DNA of 64,000 nucleotides from Auanema rhodensis (Eukaryota > Nematoda > Chromadorea > Rhabditida > Rhabditidae), in the NCBI GenBank assembly GCA_964057225.1, contig OZ059896.1:22502501-22566500 (forward strand). The letters are read 5' to 3'. The translations under genes and the position numbers were made by a program. This document shows, piece by piece, positions 51,249 to 63,300 of this stretch. Within the stretch, counting starts at the first letter, position 1, and each line of letters starts with the position of its first letter. The notes beneath the pieces are model-generated. The model was not told where the DNA came from and did not search any database. It saw only the letters and a list, made by a program, of their open reading frames with translations.

Positions 51249-54200
51249 CAATGTAGTATAGTGCATTCGATGCGGATTTTTAAGCTGCGTCGATCTGTGT
51301 TATCAGATTTGCGCTAGCTTAAAAATGCACCGAGATATCAACTGATATAAGTTCACACTTATATCCTCAATTTTCACCCTGAAGAATTAATTTTTTCGTA
51401 GAATAACATTGTCCATCGTCTTTGCCTTGAGAAAAGGAATCTAAAAACATCTACTTTTTGCTAAATTATTTTGAAATTTTTCGAAAAAAGTTTTGTCAAA
51501 ATGTTTTTGGAAGCAATGTTGAGTGTACATGGAAACTCAACATACACTAATGCATCATTTTTCAAACGATCATAACTAATTTTTTCATTAAGCGTTTCTC
51601 AATGTAGTATAGTGCATTCGATGCGGATTTTTAAGCTGCGTCGATCTGTGTTATCAGATTTGCGCTAGCTTAAAAATGCACCGAGATATCAACTGATATA
51701 AGTTCACACTTATATCCTCAATTTTCACCCTGAAGAATTAATTTTTTCGTAGAATAACATTGTCCATCGTCTTTGCCTTGAAAAAAGGAATCTAAAAACA
51801 TCTACTTTTTGCTAAATTATTTTGAAATTTTTCGAAAAAATTTTTGTCAAAATGTTTTTGGAAGCAATGTTGAGTGTACATGGAAACTCAACATACACTA
51901 ATGCATCATGTTTCAAACGATCATAACTAATTTTTGTATTAAGCGTTTCTCAATGTAGTATAGTGCATTCGATGCGGATTTTTAAGCTGCGTCGATCTGT
52001 GTTATCAGATTTACGCTAGCTTAAAAATGCACCGAGATATCAACTGATATAAGTTTACACTTATAGCCTCGATTTTCACCCTGAAGAATTGATTTTTTCG
52101 TTGAATAACATTGTCCATCGTTTTTGCCTTGAAAAAAGAAATCCAAAAACAGCTACTTTTTGCTAAATTATTTTGAAATTTTTCGAAAAAATTTTTGTCA
52201 AAATGTTTTTGGAAGCAATGTTGATTGTACATGGAAACTCAACATACACTAATGCATCATTTTTCAAACGATCATAACTAATTTTTTCATTAAGCGTTTC
52301 TCAATGTAGTATAGTGCATTCGATGCGGATTTTTAAGCTGCGTCGATCTGTGTTATCAGATTTGCGCTAGCTTAAAAATGCACCGAGATATCAACTGATA
52401 TAAGTTCACACTTATATCCTCAATTTTCACCCTGAAGAATTAATTTTTTCGTAGAATAACATTGTCCATCGTCTTTGCCTTGAAAAAAGGAATCTAAAAA
52501 CATCTACTTTTTGCTAAATTATTTTGAAATTTTTCGAAAAAATTTTTGTCAAAATGTTTTTGGAAGCAATGTTGAGTGTACATGGAAACTCAACATACAC
52601 TAATGCATCATGTTTCAAACGATCATAACTAATTTTTGTATTAAGCGTTTCTCAATGTAGTATAGTGCATTCGATGCGGATTTTTAAGCTGCGTCGATCT
52701 GTGTTATCAGATTTGCGCTAGCTTGAAAATGCACCGAGATATCAACTGATATAAGTTCACACTTATATCCTCGATTTTCACCCTGGAGAATTAATTTTTT
52801 CGTTGAATAACATTGTCCATCGTCTTTGCCTTGAAAAAAGGAATCTAAAAACATCTACTTTTTGCTAAATTATTTTGAAATTTTTCGAAAAAATTTTTGT
52901 CAAAATGTTTTTGGAAGCAATGTTGAGTGTACATGGAAACTCAACATACACTAATGCATCATTTTTCAAACGATCATAACTAATTTTTTCATTAAGCGTT
53001 TCTCAATGTAGTATAGTGCATTCGATGCGGATTTTTAAGCTGCGTCGATCTGTGTTATCAGATTTGCGCTAGCTTAAAAATGCACTGAGATATCAACTGA
53101 TATAAGTTCACACTTATATCCTCAATTTTCACCCTGAAGAATTAATTTTTTCGTAGAATAACATTGTCCATCGTCTTTGCCTTGAAAAAAGGAATCTAAA
53201 AACATCTACTTTTTGCTAAATTATTTTGAAATTTTTTGAAAAAAGTTTTGTCAAAATGTTTTTGGAAGCAATGTTGAGTGTACATGGAAACTCAACATAC
53301 ACTAATGCATCATTTTTCAAACGATCATAACTAATTTTTTCATTAAGCGTTTCTCAATGTAGTATAGTGCATTCGATGCGGATTTTTAAGCTGCGTCGAT
53401 CTGTGTTATCAGATTTGCGCTAGCTTAAAAATGCACCGAGATATCAACTGATATAAGTTCACACTTATATCCTCAATTTTCACCCTGAAGAATTAATTTT
53501 TTCGTAGAATAACATTGTCCATCGTCTTTGCCTTGAAAAAAGGAATCTAAAAACATCTACTTTTTGCTAAATTATTTTGAAATTTTTCGAAAAAAGTTTT
53601 GTCAAAATGTTTTTGGAAGCAATGTTGAGTGTACATGGAAACTCAACATACACTAATGCATCATTTTTCAAACGATCATAACTAATTTTTTCATTAAGCG
53701 TTTCTCAATGTAGTATAGTGCATTCGATGCGGATTTTTAAGCTGCGTCGATCTGTGTTATCAGATTTGCGCTAGCTTAAAAATGCACCGAGATATCAACT
53801 GATATAAGTTCACACTTATATCCTCAATTTTCACCCTGAAGAATTAATTTTTTCGTAGAATAACATTGTCCATCGTCTTTGCCTTGAAAAAAGGAATCTA
53901 AAAACATCTACTTTTTGCTAAATTATTTTGAAATTTTTCGAAAAAATTTTTGTCAAAATGTTTTTGGAAGCAATGTTGAGTGTACATGGAAACTCAACAT
54001 ACACTAATGCATCATGTTTCAAACGATCATAACTAATTTTTGTATTAAGCGTTTCTCAATGTAGTATAGTGCATTCGATGCGGATTTTTAAGCTGCGTCG
54101 ATCTGTGTTATCAGATTTACGCTAGCTTAAAAATGCACCGAGATATCAACTGATATAAGTTCACACTTATAGCCTCGATTTTCACCCTGAAGAATTGATT

Positions 54201-55289
54201 TTTTCGTTGAATAACATTGTCAATCGTTTTTGCCTTGAAAAAAGAAATCCAAAAACATCTACTTTTTGCTAAATTATTTTGAAATTTTTCGAAAAAATTT
54301 TTGTCAAAATGTTTTTGGAAGCAATGTTGATTGTACATGGAAACTCAACATACACTAATGCATCATTTTTCAAACGATCATAACTAATTTTTTCATTAAG
54401 CGTTTCTCAATGTAGTATAGTGCATTCGATGCGGATTTTTAAGCTGCGTCGATCTGTGTTATCAGATTTGCGCTAGCTTAAAAATGCACCGAGATATCAA
54501 CTGATATAAGTGCACACTTATATCCTCAATTTTCACCCTGAAGAATTATTTTTTTCGTAGAATAACATTGTCCATCGTCTTTGCCTTGAAAAAAGGAATC
54601 TAAAAACATCTACTTTTTGCTAAATTATCTTGAAATTTTTCGAAAAAATTTTTGTCAAAATGTTTTTGGAAGCAATGTTGAGTGTACATGGAAACTCAAC
54701 ATACACTAATGCATCATTTTTCAAACGATCATAACTAATTTCTGTATTAAGCGTTTCTCAATGTAGTATAGTGCATTCGATGCGGATTTTTAAGCTGCGT
54801 CGATCTGTGTTATCAGATTTGCGCTATCTTAAAAATGCACCGAGATATCAATTGATATAAGTTCACACTTATATCCTCGATTTTCACCCTGAAGAATTAA
54901 TTTTTTCGTTGAATAACTTTGTCCATCGTCTTTGCTTTGAAAAAAGGAATCTAAAAACATCTACTTTTTGCTAAATTATTTTGAAATTTTTCGAAAAAAT
55001 TTTTGTCAAAATGTTTTTGGAAGCAATGTTGAGTGTACATGGAAACTCAACATACACTAATGCATCATTTTTCAAACGATCATAACTAATTTCTGTATTA
55101 AGCGTTTCTCAATGTAGTATAGTGCATTCGATGCGGATTTTTAAGCTGCGTCGATCTGTGTTATCAGATTTGCGCTAGCTTAAAAATGCACCGAGATATC
55201 AACTGATATAAGTTCACACTTATATCCTCGATTTTCACCCTGAAGAATTAATTTTTTCGTTGAATAACATTGTCCATCGTCTTTGCCTT

Positions 55290-55297
55290 AAAAAAAA
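55290..55297 (+). repeat. 8-A run that makes a 352-bp unit (first)
   Basis: CCTT followed by eight A and then GG. Elsewhere the same site reads TTG with six A or TT with seven A, both the same length. This is the first net length change in the array: the 351-bp phase is exact up to 55110 and 1 bp late from 55462. Confidence 0.85.
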
Positions 55298-55812
55298 GGA
55301 ATCTAAAAACATCTACTTTTTGCTAAATTATTCTGAAATTTTTCGAAAAAATTTTTGTCAAAATGTTTTTGGAAGCAATGTTGAGTGTACATGGAAACTC
55401 AACATACACTAATGCATCATGTTTCAAACGATCATAACTAATTTTTGTATTAAGCGTTTCTCAATGTAGTATAGTGCATTCGATGCGGATTTTTAAGCTG
55501 CGTCGATCTGTGTTATCAGATTTACGCTAGCTTAAAAATGCACCGAGATATCAACTGATATAAGTTCACACTTATATCCTCAATTTTCACCCTGAAGAAT
55601 TAATTTTTTCGTAGAATAACATTGTCCATCGTCTTTGCCTTGAAAAAAGGAATCTAAAAACATCTACTTTTTGCTAAATTATTTTGAAATTTTTCGAAAA
55701 AAGTTTTGTCAAAATGTTTTTGGAAGCAATGTTGAGTGTACATGGAAACTCAACATACACTAATGCATCATTTTTCAAACGATCATAACTAATTTTTTCA
55801 TTAAGCGTTTCT

Positions 55813-58800
55813 CAATGTAGTATAGTGCATTCGATGCGGATTTTTAAGCTGCGTCGATCTGTGTTATCAGATTTGCGCTAGCTTAAAAATGCACCGAGAT
55901 ATCAACTGATATAAGTTCACACTTATATCCTCAATTTTCACCCTGAAGAATTAATTTTTTCGTAGAATAACATTGTCCATCGTCTTTGCCTTGAAAAAAG
56001 GAATCTAAAAACATCTACTTTTTGCTAAATTATTTTGAAATTTTTCGAAAAAATTTTTGTCAAAATGTTTTTGGAAGCAATGTTGAGTGTACATGGAAAC
56101 TCAACATACACTAATGCATCATTTTTCAAACGATCATAACTAATTTTTTCATTAAGCGTTTCTCAATGTAGTATAGTGCATTCGATGCGGATTTTTAAGC
56201 TGCGTCGATCTGTGTTATCAGATTTGCGCTATCTTAAAAATGCACCGAGATATCAATTGATATAAGTTCACACTTATATCCTCGATTTTCACCCTGAAGA
56301 ATTAATTTTTTCGTTGAATAACTTTGTCCATCGTCTTTGCTTTGAAAAAAGGAATCTAAAAACATCTACTTTTTGCTAAATTATTTTGAAATTTTTCGAA
56401 AAAATTTTTGTCAAAATGTTTTTGGAAGCAATGTTGAGTGTACATGGAAACTCAACATACACTAATGCATCATTTTTCAAACGATCATAACTAATTTCTG
56501 TATTAAGCGTTTCTCAATGTAGTATAGTGCATTCGATGCGGATTTTTAAGCTGCGTCGATCTGTGTTATCAGATTTGCGCTAGCTTAAAAATGCACCGAG
56601 ATATCAACTGATATAAGTTCACACTTATATCCTCGATTTTCACCCTGAAGAATTAATTTTTTCGTTGAATAACATTGTCCATCGTCTTTGCCTTAAAAAA
56701 AAGGAATCTAAAAACATCTACTTTTTGCTAAATTATTCTGAAATTTTTCGAAAAAATTTTTGTCAAAATGTTTTTGGAAGCAATGTTGAGTGTACATGGA
56801 AACTCAACATACACTAATGCATCATGTTTCAAACGATCATAACTAATTTTTGTATTAAGCGTTTCTCAATGTAGTATAGTGCATTCGATGCGGATTTTTA
56901 AGCTGCGTCGATCTGTGTTATCAGATTTACGCTAGCTTAAAAATGCACCGAGATATCAACTGATATAAGTTCACACTTATATCCTCAATTTTCACCCTGA
57001 AGAATTAATTTTTTCGTAGAATAACATTGTCCATCGTCTTTGCCTTGAAAAAAGGAATCTAAAAACATCTACTTTTTGCTAAATTATTTTGAAATTTTTC
57101 GAAAAAAGTTTTGTCAAAATGTTTTTGGAAGCAATGTTGAGTGTACATGGAAACTCAACATACACTAATGCATCATTTTTCAAACGATCATAACTAATTT
57201 TTTCATTAAGCGTTTCTCAATGTAGTATAGTGCATTCGATGCGGATTTTTAAGCTGCGTCGATCTGTGTTATCAGATTTGCGCTAGCTTAAAAATGCACC
57301 GAGATATCAACTGATATAAGTTCACACTTATATCCTCAATTTTCACCCTGAAGAATTAATTTTTTCGTAGAATAACATTGTCCATCGTCTTTGCCTTGAA
57401 AAAAGGAATCTAAAAACATCTACTTTTTGCTAAATTATTTTGAAATTTTTCGAAAAAATTTTTGTCAAAATGTTTTTGGAAGCAATGTTGAGTGTACATG
57501 GAAACTCAACATACACTAATGCATCATGTTTCAAACGATCATAACTAATTTTTGTATTAAGCGTTTCTCAATGTAGTATAGTGCATTCGATGCGGATTTT
57601 TAAGCTGCGTCGATCTGTGTTATCAGATTTACGCTAGCTTAAAAATGCACCGAGATATCAACTGATATAAGTTCACACTTATAGCCTCGATTTTCACCCT
57701 GAAGAATTGATTTTTTCGTTGAATAACATTGTCAATCGTTTTTGCCTTGAAAAAAGAAATCCAAAAACATCTACTTTTTGCTAAATTATTTTGAAATTTT
57801 TCGAAAAAATTTTTGTCAAAATGTTTTTGGAAGCAATGTTGATTGTACATGGAAACTCAACATACACTAATGCATCATTTTTCAAACGATCATAACTAAT
57901 TTTTTCATTAAGCGTTTCTCAATGTAGTATAGTGCATTCGATGCGGATTTTTAAGCTGCGTCGATCTGTGTTATCAGATTTGCGCTAGCTTAAAAATGCA
58001 CCGAGATATCAACTGATATAAGTGCACACTTATATCCTCAATTTTCACCCTGAAGAATTAATTTTTTCGTAGAATAACATTGTCCATCGTCTTTGCCTTG
58101 AAAAAAGGAATCTAAAAACATCTACTTTTTGCTAAATTATCTTGAAATTTTTCGAAAAAATTTTTGTCAAAATGTTTTTGGAAGCAATGTTGAGTGTACA
58201 TGGAAACTCAACATACACTAATGCATCATTTTTCAAACGATCATAACTAATTTCTGTATTAAGCGTTTCTCAATGTAGTATAGTGCATTCGATGCGGATT
58301 TTTAAGCTGCGTCGATCTGTGTTATCAGATTTGCGCTATCTTAAAAATGCACCGAGATATCAATTGATATAAGTTCACACTTATATCCTCGATTTTCACC
58401 CTGAAGAATTAATTTTTTCGTTGAATAACTTTGTCCATCGTCTTTGCTTTGAAAAAAGGAATCTAAAAACATCTACTTTTTGCTAAATTATTTTGAAATT
58501 TTTCGAAAAAATTTTTGTCAAAATGTTTTTGGAAGCAATGTTGAGTGTACATGGAAACTCAACATACACTAATGCATCATTTTTCAAACGATCATAACTA
58601 ATTTCTGTATTAAGCGTTTCTCAATGTAGTATAGTGCATTCGATGCGGATTTTTAAGCTGCGTCGATCTGTGTTATCAGATTTGCGCTAGCTTAAAAATG
58701 CACCGAGATATCAACTGATATAAGTTCACACTTATATCCTCAATTTTCACCCTGAAGAATTAATTTTTTCGTAGAATAACATTGTCCATCGTCTTTGCCT

Positions 58801-59436
58801 TGAAAAAAGGAATCTAAAAACATCTACTTTTTGCTAAATTATTTTGAAATTTTTCGAAAAAAGTTTTGTCAAAATGTTTTTGGAAGCAATGTTGAGTGTA
58901 CATGGAAACTCAACATACACTAATGCATCATTTTTCAAACGATCATAACTAATTTTTTCATTAAGCGTTTCTCAATGTAGTATAGTGCATTCGATGCGGA
59001 TTTTTAAGCTGCGTCGATCTGTGTTATCAGATTTGCGCTAGCTTAAAAATGCACCGAGATATCAACTGATATAAGTTCACACTTATATCCTCAATTTTCA
59101 CCCTGAAGAATTAATTTTTTCGTAGAATAACATTGTCCATCGTCTTTGCCTTGAAAAAAGGAATCTAAAAACATCTACTTTTTGCTAAATTATTTTGAAA
59201 TTTTTCGAAAAAATTTTTGTCAAAATGTTTTTGGAAGCAATGTTGAGTGTACATGGAAACTCAACATACACTAATGCATCATGTTTCAAACGATCATAAC
59301 TAATTTTTGTATTAAGCGTTTCTCAATGTAGTATAGTGCATTCGATGCGGATTTTTAAGCTGCGTCGATCTGTGTTATCAGATTTACGCTAGCTTAAAAA
59401 TGCACCGAGATATCAACTGATATAAGTTCACACTTA
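55813..59436. repeat. 13-unit-period repeat, copy 1 (copy 2 at 60377-64000)
   Basis: Ten full units and part of an eleventh recur 4,564 bp downstream (13 x 351 + 1, because each period contains one 352-bp unit). The order is plain CCTCAA; CTATCTT; 8-A unit with CATGTTTC; TTTACGCT/CCTCAA; CATGTTTC; TTTACGCT/TAGCCTCG; AGTGCAC with ATTATCTTG; CTATCTT; AAAGTTTTG; CATGTTTC; TTTACGCT. No difference was seen at the diagnostic sites. A smaller copy at 1,405 bp links 54759-55812 to 56164-57217. Confidence 0.8.
56695..56702 (+). repeat. 8-A run that makes a 352-bp unit (second)
   Basis: Same 8-A allele in the unit starting at 56515, which also shares ATTCTGAA and CATGTTTC with unit 55110. It is therefore a copy of that unit, not an independent insertion. 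Spacing from the first run is 1,405 bp. Confidence 0.85.
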
Positions 59437-60376
59437 TAGCCTCGATTTTCACCCTGAAGAATTGATTTTTTCGTTGAATAACATTGTCAATCGTTTTTGC
59501 CTTGAAAAAAGAAATCCAAAAACATCTACTTTTTGCTAAATTATTTTGAAATTTTTCGAAAAAATTTTTGTCAAAATGTTTTTGGAAGCAATGTTGATTG
59601 TACATGGAAACTCAACATACACTAATGCATCATTTTTCAAACGATCATAACTAATTTTTTCATTAAGCGTTTCTCAATGTAGTATAGTGCATTCGATGCG
59701 GATTTTTAAGCTGCGTCGATCTGTGTTATCAGATTTGCGCTAGCTTAAAAATGCACCGAGATATCAACTGATATAAGTGCACACTTATATCCTCAATTTT
59801 CACCCTGAAGAATTAATTTTTTCGTAGAATAACATTGTCCATCGTCTTTGCCTTGAAAAAAGGAATCTAAAAACATCTACTTTTTGCTAAATTATTTTGA
59901 AATTTTTCGAAAAAAGTTTTGTCAAAATGTTTTTGGAAGCAATGTTGATTGTACATGGAAACTCAACATACACTAATGCATCATTTTTCAAACGATCATA
60001 ACTAATTTTTTCATTAAGCGTTTCTCAATGTAGTATAGTGCATTCGATGCGGATTTTTAAGCTGCGTCCATCTGTGTTATCAGATTTGCGCTAGCTTAAA
60101 AATGCACCGAGATATCAACTGATATAAGTTCACACTTATATCCTCAATTTTCACCCTGAAGAATTAATTTTTTCGTAGAATAACATTGTCCATCGTCTTT
60201 GCCTTGAAAAAAGGAATCTAAAAACATCTACTTTTTGCTAAATTATTTTGAAATTTTTCGAAAAAAGTTTTGTCAAAATGTTTTTGGAAGCAATGTTGAG
60301 TGTACATGGAAACTCAACATACACTAATGCATCATTTTTCAAACGATCATAACTAATTTTTTCATTAAGCGTTTCT

Positions 60377-63300
60377 CAATGTAGTATAGTGCATTCGATG
60401 CGGATTTTTAAGCTGCGTCGATCTGTGTTATCAGATTTGCGCTAGCTTAAAAATGCACCGAGATATCAACTGATATAAGTTCACACTTATATCCTCAATT
60501 TTCACCCTGAAGAATTAATTTTTTCGTAGAATAACATTGTCCATCGTCTTTGCCTTGAAAAAAGGAATCTAAAAACATCTACTTTTTGCTAAATTATTTT
60601 GAAATTTTTCGAAAAAATTTTTGTCAAAATGTTTTTGGAAGCAATGTTGAGTGTACATGGAAACTCAACATACACTAATGCATCATTTTTCAAACGATCA
60701 TAACTAATTTTTTCATTAAGCGTTTCTCAATGTAGTATAGTGCATTCGATGCGGATTTTTAAGCTGCGTCGATCTGTGTTATCAGATTTGCGCTATCTTA
60801 AAAATGCACCGAGATATCAATTGATATAAGTTCACACTTATATCCTCGATTTTCACCCTGAAGAATTAATTTTTTCGTTGAATAACTTTGTCCATCGTCT
60901 TTGCTTTGAAAAAAGGAATCTAAAAACATCTACTTTTTGCTAAATTATTTTGAAATTTTTCGAAAAAATTTTTGTCAAAATGTTTTTGGAAGCAATGTTG
61001 AGTGTACATGGAAACTCAACATACACTAATGCATCATTTTTCAAACGATCATAACTAATTTCTGTATTAAGCGTTTCTCAATGTAGTATAGTGCATTCGA
61101 TGCGGATTTTTAAGCTGCGTCGATCTGTGTTATCAGATTTGCGCTAGCTTAAAAATGCACCGAGATATCAACTGATATAAGTTCACACTTATATCCTCGA
61201 TTTTCACCCTGAAGAATTAATTTTTTCGTTGAATAACATTGTCCATCGTCTTTGCCTTAAAAAAAAGGAATCTAAAAACATCTACTTTTTGCTAAATTAT
61301 TCTGAAATTTTTCGAAAAAATTTTTGTCAAAATGTTTTTGGAAGCAATGTTGAGTGTACATGGAAACTCAACATACACTAATGCATCATGTTTCAAACGA
61401 TCATAACTAATTTTTGTATTAAGCGTTTCTCAATGTAGTATAGTGCATTCGATGCGGATTTTTAAGCTGCGTCGATCTGTGTTATCAGATTTACGCTAGC
61501 TTAAAAATGCACCGAGATATCAACTGATATAAGTTCACACTTATATCCTCAATTTTCACCCTGAAGAATTAATTTTTTCGTAGAATAACATTGTCCATCG
61601 TCTTTGCCTTGAAAAAAGGAATCTAAAAACATCTACTTTTTGCTAAATTATTTTGAAATTTTTCGAAAAAAGTTTTGTCAAAATGTTTTTGGAAGCAATG
61701 TTGAGTGTACATGGAAACTCAACATACACTAATGCATCATTTTTCAAACGATCATAACTAATTTTTTCATTAAGCGTTTCTCAATGTAGTATAGTGCATT
61801 CGATGCGGATTTTTAAGCTGCGTCGATCTGTGTTATCAGATTTGCGCTAGCTTAAAAATGCACCGAGATATCAACTGATATAAGTTCACACTTATATCCT
61901 CAATTTTCACCCTGAAGAATTAATTTTTTCGTAGAATAACATTGTCCATCGTCTTTGCCTTGAAAAAAGGAATCTAAAAACATCTACTTTTTGCTAAATT
62001 ATTTTGAAATTTTTCGAAAAAATTTTTGTCAAAATGTTTTTGGAAGCAATGTTGAGTGTACATGGAAACTCAACATACACTAATGCATCATGTTTCAAAC
62101 GATCATAACTAATTTTTGTATTAAGCGTTTCTCAATGTAGTATAGTGCATTCGATGCGGATTTTTAAGCTGCGTCGATCTGTGTTATCAGATTTACGCTA
62201 GCTTAAAAATGCACCGAGATATCAACTGATATAAGTTCACACTTATAGCCTCGATTTTCACCCTGAAGAATTGATTTTTTCGTTGAATAACATTGTCAAT
62301 CGTTTTTGCCTTGAAAAAAGAAATCCAAAAACATCTACTTTTTGCTAAATTATTTTGAAATTTTTCGAAAAAATTTTTGTCAAAATGTTTTTGGAAGCAA
62401 TGTTGATTGTACATGGAAACTCAACATACACTAATGCATCATTTTTCAAACGATCATAACTAATTTTTTCATTAAGCGTTTCTCAATGTAGTATAGTGCA
62501 TTCGATGCGGATTTTTAAGCTGCGTCGATCTGTGTTATCAGATTTGCGCTAGCTTAAAAATGCACCGAGATATCAACTGATATAAGTGCACACTTATATC
62601 CTCAATTTTCACCCTGAAGAATTAATTTTTTCGTAGAATAACATTGTCCATCGTCTTTGCCTTGAAAAAAGGAATCTAAAAACATCTACTTTTTGCTAAA
62701 TTATCTTGAAATTTTTCGAAAAAATTTTTGTCAAAATGTTTTTGGAAGCAATGTTGAGTGTACATGGAAACTCAACATACACTAATGCATCATTTTTCAA
62801 ACGATCATAACTAATTTCTGTATTAAGCGTTTCTCAATGTAGTATAGTGCATTCGATGCGGATTTTTAAGCTGCGTCGATCTGTGTTATCAGATTTGCGC
62901 TATCTTAAAAATGCACCGAGATATCAATTGATATAAGTTCACACTTATATCCTCGATTTTCACCCTGAAGAATTAATTTTTTCGTTGAATAACTTTGTCC
63001 ATCGTCTTTGCTTTGAAAAAAGGAATCTAAAAACATCTACTTTTTGCTAAATTATTTTGAAATTTTTCGAAAAAATTTTTGTCAAAATGTTTTTGGAAGC
63101 AATGTTGAGTGTACATGGAAACTCAACATACACTAATGCATCATTTTTCAAACGATCATAACTAATTTCTGTATTAAGCGTTTCTCAATGTAGTATAGTG
63201 CATTCGATGCGGATTTTTAAGCTGCGTCGATCTGTGTTATCAGATTTGCGCTAGCTTAAAAATGCACCGAGATATCAACTGATATAAGTTCACACTTATA

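Noticed and set aside
52011-52232. 73-codon reverse-strand open frames, also at 54117-54338, 57629-57850, 59384-59605 and 62193-62414
   Set aside because: They start at an ATG within the dyad region and stay open because ATCTAAAAAC became ATCCAAAAAC (reverse-strand TAG to TGG). The stop comes from TTTACGCT. All five units are copies of one monomer type, so repetition is duplication, not coding conservation.
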